Positions 27,817 to 37,184 of a stretch of 64,000 nucleotides of DNA are shown here, piece by piece; position 1 is the stretch's first letter, and each line of letters starts with the position of its first letter. The stretch spans positions 496,001-560,000 of the forward strand of contig JAGTXO010000005.1 in NCBI GenBank assembly GCA_019448385.1. The letters run 5' to 3'. A model generated the notes under the pieces. It made no database searches. It was not told the DNA's origin and saw nothing but the letters and a program-made list of their open reading frames with translations. Both the position numbers and the translations under genes were made by a program. The stretch comes from Diacronema lutheri. Its lineage: Eukaryota; Haptophyta; Pavlovophyceae; Pavlovales; Pavlovaceae.

Positions 27817-29629
27817 ATGGGCAAACAGGCGCCAGCGGCCGACGAGGCGCGCGCTGAGCCGACGCGCCAGGCGCCGCTCGTGCGCGAGCTGCGCTTGCAA
27901 TTCCATCAGCCGCGTTACGCGCCCGAGGTCGGGCTGCTCAACCAGCTGCCGGCCGAGCTGAAGCTGCTCGTTTTTGCGCGGCTCGGCGCGCGCGAGCTAG
28001 GTGCGCTGTGCTGCACGAGCCGCGAGGTGCGCAAGCAGACGGCGTGCCTGTGGGGCGACATATTTCAGCGCCGCTGGGCGGGCTCGCGCGTCTCGAGCTG
28101 CAACCTCTACAGCCTGCTCGCACCGAGCGGCGCGCAGGCGGACAGCTGGGCGGAGCGGTACGGCCAGATGGAGCTCGCCGAGCGCGCGCTGCTGCGCGGC
28201 GCGGTTGCCATCGGGGTGGAGCTGGAGGGCACGCTGCCTAGTGAGTTGGGCCATGTGCTCCAGCCCGACATTGCCCTCTCCGCCAGCCTCGCCTGCTGCG
28301 TGTGCTCGGGCAGTGCGTACAACGCGCTGCACGCGTGGGCCGGCCGACGGCCGCTCGCCGCAGCCGACACGCTGCACGTATGGCAGCTGCCGTCGGGAAG
28401 GGCGCTGCCGTCGATCGAAATGCCGAGCGATTCGACCGGCGTGTGCACGCCCGTCGTACGCGCGCACGGCGCTATCCTCTACGCAGCCGCGGCCGGCGCA
28501 CAGACGATCGGCGCGTACGCCTTCGACGGGTGCGGCGCCGCGCCGCGCGTCGCATTCGAGCTGCGAGGACACGAGGGCGCGGTCAAGTCGATCTCTGTGG
28601 ACGACGTCCTGGCAGCGTCAGGTGCGCGCGCGCGCCGCCGCCCGGCGGGGATCCGCGCTCGCGCGCCTCATGAGCGTGCGCGGCCTCCCCCGACGCGCCG
28701 CCGCGCCGCGCAGGCTCAGCGGATGGCACGGCGCGCGTGTGGGACAAGCGCGGCGGCACGGCGCGGCGCGTGCTCCTGCACGCCGGTCCTGTCGTCGAGG
28801 TGCAACTCGTCGGCTGGCGGCTCGTCAGCCAGCATTTGCACGTGGGCACGGGCCGGGGGAGCAGCACGACGCTTTGGGATGTGCATGGCGGGGCGCGCCT
28901 CGCCATTTGGGATGGCTGGGCGTGCCTTGGCCCGCAGGCGGCGCAGGTGTGCGTGCAGGGTGACGTGCAGCTCGGCGTGTACGACACGCTCTCCGCCCGC
29001 CTCTCGCAACTCCTTCGCCACCCGCGGCAGGAGCGTTCGGTCTGCACGGCGCTCGCTCTCTCGTCCACCTACGCCGTCTCAGCGACCGCGCCCGACGGCG
29101 AGCTCGACGACGACGAGCACGCGCAGCCCAACGGCTGGTACGTCGCGGCGTGGCGTCTCTTGGACGGCGCCTTCCTCGGCTTCCTCGGCCCGCACCCGTG
29201 GGAGGTCGAGGCCGTCTCGCTCGTAGGGCACGCGGCGGTGTGCATCGCGTACGAGGCCAAGCCTCCCCACGTTTTCGTGTGGGACCTGTCGGCGCTGCCA
29301 GGTGCGCGCCGCGCCGGCGGTGGCAGCGCCGTTCGCCCTGTCGCCTGCACGCGCGGCCTCGCCCCGCCAGCCGCGCGCCTCGGCCCCCCGTCAATCGGTG
29401 GCGAGCTTCCCCAATTCTGCCCGTGCGCCGTGCAGGCCAGCGCGGCGAGCCGACGCGCCTCACGTTCGCAGCCAGCCCGCTCGCCTTTGGCCTGCACGGG
29501 CCGACGATTGCCATCGCACTCGCGGACGGGCGCGTGGTCGTGCACGCCCTCGGCGATCGCGCGCGCACCCAGGACCGTACAGATGGCCACAGCGAGGGCG
29601 TGCGGGTGGGCGTGCGGCCGAACGGGTGA
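27817..29629 (+). CDS. F-box/WD40 repeat protein
   Basis: Exons 27817-28621, 28714-29301 and 29436-29629 give 528 residues; both introns begin GTGCGCG and both junctions are phase 1. The N terminus carries an F-box-like motif (LNQLPAELKLLVFARLGARE, about 37-56, then LCCTSREVR and W...F..RW). WD40-like blades follow: DTLHVWQLPSG, ELRGHEGAVKSISVDD, ADGTARVWDKRGG, HVFVWDLSALPG and IAIALADGRVVVHAL. F-box/WD40 proteins select substrates for SCF ubiquitin ligases through their propeller. The blades are divergent and the substrate is unknown. ATG 27817 is the first in frame after upstream stops. Confidence 0.75.
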
Positions 29630-29730
29630 GGCGCGTCGCGTCAAGCGGCGAATTGTGTCCAGCATTGCCCACGTGACAGACAGAGATGAAGTCGTCATCG
29701 AGAACGCGGCCCCTCGCTGAGTCGAGTCAG

Positions 29731-29867
29731 CAGCAGACAGGAGTCGGGCCGCTCTTCCACAGGCCGTGTTGGTCGCACATCTCGAAGGTCACAACGTCTC
29801 ATCAGCAGACAGGCGTCGGGTCGCTCTTCCACAGGCCGTGCTGGTTGCACATCTCGAAGGCCACAAC
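29731..29867 (-). repeat. 72-bp tandem duplication of the 3' end of the superoxide reductase gene
   Basis: The final codons of the gene at 29802-30173 are repeated 72 bp downstream. The extra copy reads FEMCDQHGLWKSGPTPVC plus stop; the gene itself reads FEMCNQHGLWKSDPTPVC plus stop. Confidence 0.85.
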
Positions 29868-30173
29868 CGACTTGACGCCGTCTGGCACGTCCACATGCAG
29901 TATCGGCTGATCGGAAGGCGAAAGCTTGCACGCGCCAAGCATCGAGCCGTCCTCGCTGTTCTTTGCCCAGATGTACTCGATGAAGTGCTCGTCCTTCATC
30001 TCGTGCGCGACTTCGACCTCCAGCTTGCCCTCCTTCACCCGGATCTTTGGCACGTGCGAGCCCGCCTTGTCCTTGAACTCGCCCGGGTCTTGCGCAGTGT
30101 GCAGCTTCTTGGTCTCCTCGAGCGAGCCAATTTCGCCTTCGAGAGCTGCTGCCTCCGTCGAGCTGGGCGTCAT
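29802..30173 (-). CDS. Superoxide reductase (neelaredoxin/desulfoferrodoxin Fe(His)4Cys domain)
   Basis: This 123-residue protein starts at ATG 30173. It has the five iron ligands of superoxide reductase: His40 (SHVP), His57 and His63 (AHEMKDEHFI), Cys109 and His112 (CNQHG). The enzyme reduces superoxide to hydrogen peroxide at a mononuclear iron. The N-terminal desulforedoxin Cys cluster is absent, as in class II enzymes, and the usual Glu-Lys before the first ligand His is Gly-Ser, a change also known from functional variants lacking that Lys. The enzyme is rare in eukaryotes and is mostly found in anaerobic bacteria and archaea, so ancient transfer is likely. An upstream targeting exon cannot be excluded. 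Confidence 0.8.
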   Translation of the reverse strand: MTPSSTEAAALEGEIGSLEETKKLHTAQDPGEFKDKAGSHVPKIRVKEGKLEVEVAHEMKDEHFIEYIWAKNSEDGSMLGACKLSPSDQPILHVDVPDGVKSVVAFEMCNQHGLWKSDPTPVC

Positions 30174-31337
30174 GCTCGCCTGGTCAAGAATTGATGATCT
30201 GCAATGATTTTGACTGGCAGGCTGGGGCGCTTCCTGCTGACTGAGGCGCGAGCACCAGGCACCGCCCAGAGCCGTGGGCGTCGGAGCGAGCACATGAGGT
30301 CGAGCGCACGGCGTCTGCACGCAATGGTGAGCACGGGCCCAATCACACGCTGCAGCCGCTGTCCTCGGCGGACGCGAGCCTTGTGCCCTCGTCGTCGCCA
30401 AAGGCGAGCGCGGTGTGCACGTGCGGCCTCGAGCGGCGTGAGCGGCGCGAGGAGGTAAGACCGGCGGCCTGCTCCCATGCGCACGTAGAGAGAGATTAGG
30501 GGCGGCGGGGGTCGTACCTCGGCACGGCCGGCGGCGCACGCTCATTGTTTGCCGCGCCCGCGCCTCGTGCAGCATTGCGCTTGCGCGCCCCGCGCTGCGT
30601 TGTCATCCAACCTAGCAGCGCCCCCGCAAGTACACCGCTCGGCCGCGCGCAGCGCAAGCTGTAGCGCGCCAGCGCACAGCGCGGCAATCACAGCGGCCTG
30701 CAGCGTCGCTGCGCACGCGCGCGACGCGCGCTAGCGAAGTGGGTAGCGCGCAACCGAGTGCGCAGCTGCCTCAAAAAGCACGCCGTGGGCGTGGGCTGCG
30801 CGCGAAGCGCCTACGCGCGCGGTGCGTCGTCGCCCGCATCGCCGCCTTCGGCGTGCAGCACGCGCTTGACACGCCGCGGATCGAACGCTCAAGCACGGCA
30901 AATGGCGGCGTGCCCACGCCGCTGCCGCCGCCGCTGCCGAAACCAGTGCCGTCGCCTGCGACGCGTGGTACGAGCATGGCGCGAGGCTCAGGGCGTGACA
31001 ATGCTCGCTGGAAAGCGCGCCATGCTGAGCGCCGTCGTGCACTTTCCAGCATGCGCGATGGTACATCGCCTGCGCCTGCTGCGCCGCCGCCCTTGTGGTC
31101 GGCGGCGCCACATGCAGGTTGACAGCTTTTGCCACGCGGGCATCGGCTACCATCACTTTGTCCGTTGCTGCGCACGCCGCAGGTCGGCTTTGTTTTCGCG
31201 CCGCCGCCGGTGTGGGGCGCGCACTCAGCTGCGCGCACTACTCGGGCATCGAGCTGCGCCGGCTGCGTGCGGTCTCGATCGGTCGGAATTCGAATTCCGA
31301 GCGTTCCCCGGGCACGCTGCGGAAAATTCGAGCCTCC
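30174..31337. other. 1.16-kb region without a supported gene
   Basis: Short frames occur on both strands (for example an Ala/Leu-rich hydrophobic stretch on the minus strand near 30640-30700) but none has enough features. It separates the divergent superoxide reductase and DUF1279 genes and could hide small exons of either. Confidence 0.4.
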
Positions 31338-31911
31338 ATGCTGTGCGCGAGGTTGCGGCAAAGCGCGTGCACGGCCGGGCTGCGCGCTCTCCGGCGGCCT
31401 GCGCCGCGGCTCGCCGCGGTGCGCCAGCTCTCCAAAGCGCCCGTGTACCCCAAGACGGGCGCCGTCGCCAAGCTCCGCTGGCTGGTGAGCGAGTATGGCG
31501 CGCTGGGCGTGTGCACGCATTTTGGCATCTACTTCACGACGCTCGGCGGGCTGTTCCTCGGCGTGGACAACGGGGTGAGCCCCGCGCGCGCGCGCGGTGC
31601 GGTGCTGAAAGATTCGGCTTGCATGCGCTCTACGCGCGCCGTGGCTATCGTCCGCCGCCCACGGCGGCGCCGATCCTCACCCGCGCGGCGCGCGTGGCGT
31701 TCTGCAGGTCTTCTTGGCGGGCGACGCACTCACGATGCTCAAATGGGCGGGTGTAGACAAGCTGGTGGACCTAGACCACCTCAATCCAAAGGCGAGCAAC
31801 TTCGCCGTCGCATGGATTCTTGCCAAATTCACCGAGCCTCTTCGGCTGCCTGTCACGCTCTGGCTCACGCCGCGCATCGCTGCCGCGGTGCGCAGATCAG
31901 GCCTGCGCTGA
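31338..31911 (+). CDS. DUF1279/FAM210-like mitochondrial protein
   Basis: Exons 31338-31574 and 31708-31911 give 146 residues; the intron is GT-AG and the junction is phase 0. The N terminus (about 1-35) is rich in Arg, Ala and Leu without acidic residues, like a mitochondrial presequence. The domain starts KLRWLVSEYGALGVCTHFGI (DUF1279 pattern: short helix, EYG, hydrophobic helix) and continues in exon 2 with the FAVAWILAKFTEPLRLPVTL segment and TP near the end. FAM210 proteins are mitochondrial inner-membrane proteins linked to organelle translation in animals. The function here is inferred from the domain only. Confidence 0.7.
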
Positions 31912-31944
31912 GCCCTCGCGCGCTCGCGCCCAGGGCTGCGCCTG

Positions 31945-33842
31945 CTATCTCGCGTCTTCGCCGTCGGCTGCATCAGCATCGGCACGCCATCGGCCATCGC
32001 CGTGGGCGCGCGCCTCGGCTGAGTCCACCTCTGGCGGCGCCCTGTCGCCGAGCGCGGACGCTTCCCGCGCGGGCGCCACGAAGGCAAAGACGTGCCCGAG
32101 GTTGGACGTGACGCACACGATCCCGCCGGGCCCCCACTCCAAGCTGCGCACAAATGTGCCCACCTTTGATTCAAACGGAAGCACGAACTCGACCTCGACA
32201 CTCACGCGGATCTCGCTCGTCGAGGTGGAGACGGCGATGGCGAGCTCCTTGACGCGCGAATCGCCAAGCACGCACAACCGCGTGCCGTCGAGCGACACCT
32301 TGATGTCGGAAAGGTACGCGCCCATCACCTGCGCGGCGGGCGCGTGCGCGCACGCCCATTTGGATTGCCGCGTCGCCCTCGTTTCCCGCCTTTCCTCGTT
32401 CCGCCCCCTTGCCGCTCGCGGCGCGTATCGACTGCACGCACCCGCGTGGTTGACATGGCCTTGGGCCGCCGGTTTGCGGGCGCGGCCTTGCGTGGCGGCG
32501 TGCCTCCTCTCTTGGCCGCCGGGTTGCGCTGGCTGAGGAAAAGCGGCACGTTGACGGAAATGATGTAGCCGTTGGTGAGGCCAATCACGAGTAGGTCGTT
32601 GGGCAGCCACTCCATCCCGACGATCGTTCCGTAGTCGAGCGGGATGAAGAAGCCCTCCTCTCGAAAATTTCCGGCGTAGTCCACGAGTGTGACGACCTTG
32701 TCGCCCAGGTTCATTGCCAAAAACGGTGTCGTTGTCGCACTCGCCTTGACGATGGAAGGGAGGGCGCGGTAGCCCGAGCGCTCGCCGCTCACGAGCTTGG
32801 TCAAGGGGATCTTGGCCTGCATCTCGTGCACGCGAAACTTTGTAAACGTTTTCCATCGGGGGTTGAGGTGCGCGATGGGGTGACTCACCTTGAGCTTCGC
32901 GCACACCGAGCCGCAGGCGGGCACGGCGGGTGGCGGGCGGCGGGCGGCGGGCGGGTCGTGAGGCGTGCCGCGCGAGCAGATCGGGCGCGCGCAATCGCGC
33001 TGCATCTCGCCGAGACCACCTCGCCGCGTGCCGCGCACGCGGAGCGCTCACGCGCGCGCCCGACGCGAGCGCGAGCGCGTTGTTCATCAGCCAGTCCCCG
33101 CACACGATCTGATTGTCGGCGCGGATGCCGGGCAGCACGACGCCGGGGTGCTTGCCCGCGTTCTGCTTCTCCGCACGCGTCATCAGCGCATGCTGGTACA
33201 CGAAGATCTCGCCCTTCTCCGTGCCGAACGCGAGCAAACCGGCGTGCGTGCGAGACCAGCGCACAAACGAAACTGACGATGCGCCCATGCTCGCACTCGC
33301 AAGCTGGCGGAGGCCGTCGGCCTTCTGCGCGAAGCCACGAGGGCGCGCGCGCGCGCGCGCGCGCGCACGTGAGCGCGCGCGCGGTGGCCTACGTGCGCAC
33401 GACCGTCGAGCGCGCGCACCGCCCAGACATGCAGGCCGAGCCCGTCGCCATGGATGAGCAGCACGGCGCCCGCCGCGTCCCACATGAGGCGCGAGCGGCC
33501 GGACGCGGCGGCCGCGTTGGCCAGCTTGATCGGTTCGTGCGCCCTGTTCCCCTCCGCGTCCCACAAGCCGACCTCGCCCGTGACGCCATACGTCGCGAGA
33601 ATCTGGCTCGCGCCCCATGCGACCTCGACCGGGTGCGACTCGTGCACAGCCGGCTCGAGCACAAAGAGGCGGCGCGCGCGCTCGAGCGCGCGGCGCGGCG
33701 TCGCAATCACCTCCTCGTTCAGCGCGCGCGGCGATTGCGTGATATCGCTCGCGTCGCCGATCTCGCCATGGAGAGTCACCTCGGGCGAGGAGAGCGGGTC
33801 GTCGGTCGATAGCTGCGCCTTCGAGACCTGCAGCTTAGCCAT
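31945..33842 (-). CDS. WD40 protein similar to the N-terminal half of IFT144/WDR19
   Basis: Proposed exons are 33842-33393, 33324-33052, an uncertain middle exon ending at 32889, 32816-32442 and 32328-31945. Strong pieces are [100 protein letters not shown] and [20 protein letters not shown]. Their order resembles the first propellers of IFT144, a subunit of the IFT-A complex for retrograde ciliary transport. The protein stops after the propellers, with no TPR region, and the DUF1279 gene ends only 33 bp downstream, so the long C-terminal half of IFT144 is absent. It may be a shortened paralogue. Exon borders near 32.9-33.05 kb are unresolved; one single 235-bp intron is an alternative. Confidence 0.65.
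33343..33366. repeat. (GC)n run in an intron of the IFT144-like gene
   Basis: Twelve GC units lie in the proposed 68-bp first intron (33325-33392). Confidence 0.8.
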
Positions 33843-34050
33843 GTCCAAGCCAAGCGGCCCTGCAGCGGGCGCGCTCGGACGCGCGCGGAATCGTCAGGCC
33901 CGGGGGGGGGGGGGGGGGAGAGAGAGAACACTGTGGGTGTCGGACAGCGCACACCTTTGGCCTCCATCATTCGCGATTGGGCCGGCGGTTTCGCGTCGTG
34001 CTCTCTCCGGAAACGTCCACACGTGTCTGCCATCGTCATCAGGGCGGCAG
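33843..34050. promoter_or_regulatory. Likely shared promoter, IFT144-like / AsnRS
   Basis: This 208-bp gap separates divergent start codons. It has a run of 17 G (33902-33918) followed by an AG-rich stretch. Function is inferred from position. Confidence 0.35.
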
Positions 34051-35844
34051 ATGCGCTCGCAGGCGCTCGGCTGCCGCCTGATGCTCGGGTGCCAGCTGGT
34101 GCTCGCGTGCCGCGCGCTGTCGGGCGGCGCTCGACTGGGCGCGCGCCGACTCGCTGGCGCGGCCCCGCGCGTCGCGTTCATGAGCACGACGGTGGGCGCG
34201 CCCGCGGCAGCGCCGCGCCGTACGATGGTGCGCACGCTCCTCGAAAGCGATGAGGCGATTGTCAGCTCGCCCGTGCTGATCAAGGGGTGGGTGCGGACCG
34301 TGCGTGACCAAAAGACGCTTAGCTTCATCAACGTCAACGACGGTTCGAGCCTCGAAGGCGTGCAGATCGTCGCCGACGCCGAGGGCACCGCCGATTACGC
34401 GGCCGTGATGGCGCGCATCGGGACGGGCGCGGCGATCGCGGCGACGGGGACGGTCGCGCGCAGCCAGGGCAAAGGGCAGCTGTACGAGGTTCAGGCCTCG
34501 AGCATCGAGGTGGTCGGCGAGTGCGACGACAGCTTCCCGCTCCAGAAGAAGCGCCACTCCCTCGAGTTCCTCCGCTCGATTGCGCACCTGCGCGCGCGCA
34601 CCAACACGATCGGCGCGATCGCGCGCGTGCGCTCGGCGCTCGCGCAGGCGACGCACGCCTTTTTCGCAAATGAGGGCTTCACCTACGTGCAGACGCCGCT
34701 CATTACCGCCTCCGACTGCGAGGGCGCCGGCGAGATGTTCCGCGTGTCCACGCTGCCCGCACAGCTCAGCGCGATGCCGCGCGACGAGTCGGGCAAGGAG
34801 CTTGACTTTTCAAAGGACTTCTTCGGCAAGCCCGCGTTCCTGACCGTCTCGGGGCAGCTCGCCGCCGAGACCTATGCGTGCGCGCTGGGCAGCGTGTATA
34901 CCTTCGGTGCGCACGCCGCGTCACGCGCGCGCACGCCGCATGCGAGCCCTACCCACGCGCGCGGCCGCGGCGGCGCACTGCGCCCGCAGGCCCGACGTTC
35001 CGCGCGGAGAACTCGCAGACGAACCGTCACCTCGCCGAGTTCCACATGATCGAGCCCGAGATCGCCTTCGCCGACCTCTTTGACGTGATGGACAATGCGG
35101 AGCGATACGTCAAGTACGTCGTGCGCGAGGCGCGCGAGCGGTGCCCGGGCGACTTCGCCTTCTTCGGCAGCTTGGTCGACAAAGAGCTGCCCGCGCGCCT
35201 CGACGTGCTCGTCAACGAGCCGTTCGAGCGCGTGCCCTACACCACGGCGATCGAGCTGCTGCGCGCCGAGATCGCAAAGGACCCGAGCAAATGGGAATTC
35301 CCACAGGTCGAGTTTGGCACTGACCTCGCGTCAGAGCACGAGCGCTGGCTGACCGAGTCGCACTTCCGCAAGCCCGTCTTCGTCTACAACTACCCGCGCG
35401 AGATCAAGAGCTTCTACATGCGCGACAATGAGGACGGTGCGCGCCACGCCCTCGCCGTCGGCGCGGCCGCGACCGCCGCAGCGTCGGGCGCGTGCCGGCG
35501 CTCGCGCCGCGCGTGCGCCACCGACCTTTTCCGACGTGCGCGCGCGCTTGCGCTGCGGCGCAGGCAAGACCGTCGCTGCGACCGACCTGCTCGTGCCGGG
35601 CATCGGCGAGCTGATCGGCGGCAGCCAGCGCGAGGAGCGTCTCGAGCAGCTGAAGCTCAAGATGCGCGAGAGCGGGCTCAAAGAGGAGGACTATTGGTGG
35701 TACCTCGACCTGCGGAGATTCGGGACCGTGCCGCACGCCGGGTACGGGCTCGGCTTCGAGCGACTCGTCTGTTACGTCACGGCCACGGCAAACATCCGCG
35801 ATGCCATCGCTTTCCCGCGGTTTCCGGGCGGCTGCGAGTTTTGA
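34051..35844 (+). CDS. Asparaginyl-tRNA synthetase, probably organellar
   Basis: Exons 34051-34906, 34990-35436 and 35564-35844 give 527 residues. Both junctions are phase 1 and both introns begin GTGCGC. An OB-fold anticodon-binding domain (about 60-155) precedes the class II catalytic core: motif 2 [19 protein letters not shown], then [27 protein letters not shown], and motif 3 [14 protein letters not shown]. The enzyme charges tRNA(Asn) with Asn. The bacterial type and the Arg/Leu/Ala-rich leader of about 45 residues before an internal MSTTVGA point to mitochondrial or plastid import. ATG 34180 (internal Met) could serve as a second start for a cytosolic form; that is inference. Confidence 0.92.
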
Positions 35845-35960
35845 GCTGAACGCGACGGAGCGCGGTGCCGATGGACGGCGCCAGGCAGGGCCAGACGGAC
35901 ATGCAGGCAGTCCAGCTGACGTCGCTAGGTGAGAAGAGAGAAGGGGGGGAAAAGGGGAGG

Positions 35961-36398
35961 TCAGCGCTGCATCGCGCGATACAGCTTCTGCTTTTCGATC
36001 GTGAGCGCGCGGATGCGCGCGCGCACGTCGTCGAGCGCCGGCGATGACGTTCTGCGCGAGAGGTAAGCGAGATGAGCGCTCACCAGCTGCTTTTTCGATG
36101 TGTCGCGCGGCGGCGGCGTGCCGTCCGTGCCCGTCATGTCGACGCGGAACTCGCCGGTCGACTCGCCCAGCAGCTCGTCGAGGTCGTTATCACCCGCAAG
36201 GCTCCCGTCGACGTCGTCCGAGCAGACGTCAAACTCGCCGGTCGACGCGCCCAAGATCTCGTCGATGTCGTCGTCGGGCCGCGCTGGTCGCCCCTCTTCG
36301 GCGAGCATCGGGAGGCTCATGGGCCCCACGTTTATATTTCCGCGCCTCTGAAAGAGAACGTGTGAGGGGCGGCCATTGGCGGGGAGCTGCACCGCCAT
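35961..36398 (-). CDS. Small acidic protein with repeated D.ILG.STGEF motif, unknown
   Basis: This 145-residue protein starts at ATG 36398. It contains two copies of a short acidic motif, DDDIDEILGASTGEFDV and DNDLDELLGESTGEFRVDM, followed by a basic helical tail (DDVRARIRALTIEKQKLYRA). I recognise no family. The acidic motifs look like short linear binding motifs and the tail like a coiled coil. Its start codon is only 4 bp from the start codon of the divergent TMA7 gene. Confidence 0.5.
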   Translation of the reverse strand: MAVQLPANGRPSHVLFQRRGNINVGPMSLPMLAEEGRPARPDDDIDEILGASTGEFDVCSDDVDGSLAGDNDLDELLGESTGEFRVDMTGTDGTPPPRDTSKKQLVSAHLAYLSRRTSSPALDDVRARIRALTIEKQKLYRAMQR

Positions 36399-36402
36399 CG
36401 CG

Positions 36403-36674
36403 ATGCCGCTCAAGGGCGCGGGCGACGGCTCGAACAAGGCGCAGAAGGCCGTGGTGAACAAGAAGACGAAGAAGGGGCCGGTGCGTGCAGCCGCGCAAAT
36501 CTAGCTGCGCCCGCCTCTGCTCTGTGCGCAGGCGCCGCTGACGCTCTCGCTGCTCTGCCGCCCGCGCCTCGCCGGCAGGCTGAGTTAGATGAGGATGACC
36601 TCGCCTTCAAGAAGAAGCAGGCTGAGGAGAAGAAGGCCGCTGCTGCGTACTTGGACAAGGGCAAGAAGAAGTAG
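36403..36674 (+). CDS. TMA7: TMA7-like translation-machinery-associated protein
   Basis: Two exons (36403-36480 and 36579-36674) encode only 57 residues. The second exon gives ELDEDDLAFKKKQAEEKKAA ending in KGKKK, which matches the conserved TMA7/CCDC72 pattern (D.DD.AFK.K..E..K). TMA7 associates with ribosomes; its precise role is unsettled. The Lys-rich N terminus also fits the family. The intron (98 bp) begins GTGCGTG. The gene is too short for most gene finders. It shares a 4-bp intergenic space with the gene on the other strand. Confidence 0.75.
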
Positions 36675-37184
36675 CGTTTGGCTTTGTCCAAACGCAGCAG
36701 CGTTTGGCCGGCCGCCGAGGCGCCCCCTTGCCAAGCGCTGGCCGGCGGCGGTGGCTTTGCGGAGCCCTGTGGCGTTCCTCCTCTCGGGAGAGACTGCCAT
36801 CTTCCCAGCGATGAAATTGCGTCCCGCGCCCGAAGTCAGATCTTGGACCGCACGCCCCCATGACACGAGGTGCTGCGCTCACTGCTCGCCGTCGAGAAGA
36901 GTGCGAGAAGGCGTTGCACTCGCTGCAGGCGACGCGGCGGACGTTGGGCTGCCCGTTCGTTGGATGTGCCACGTGCACCTTTGCGTGGTCGAGCTGAGCG
37001 CAGCAGCGCTCGCAGCGGCGCCCACCGGCGGCGCGAACATCGGCGCCAGCGGCGAGCGCCACGGCGGCCGGCGGTCCGGTCGCAGCGGCGCCCCCCTCGC
37101 CGCCCGCAGCGCAGCCAGTGACCGTCGCGTCGCGCGGCGCGGCGGGGTCGGCGGCGCGCGCCTAGGCGCGGAAGGTCGTGCAGC
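36675..37184. other. 510-bp gap with a possible Cys-rich minus-strand exon
   Basis: Directly after TMA7 there is a short inverted repeat, GCGTTTGG and CCAAACGC (36674-36695). On the minus strand around 36900-37020 a frame reads RRCERCCAQLDHAKVHVAH and then NVRRVACSECNAFSHSS. The spaced CxxC pairs could be a zinc-binding knuckle. No start, stop or splice sites define a gene, so I leave it as an observation. Confidence 0.35.

Noticed and set aside
31010-31060. Hairpin with CTGGAAAG/CTTTCCAG arms as an RNA gene
   Set aside because: Short arms in a GC-rich region are expected by chance and no other RNA feature supports it.
36674-36695. Intrinsic terminator after TMA7
   Set aside because: The 8-bp stem is not followed by a T run, and rho-independent termination does not apply to RNA polymerase II genes.
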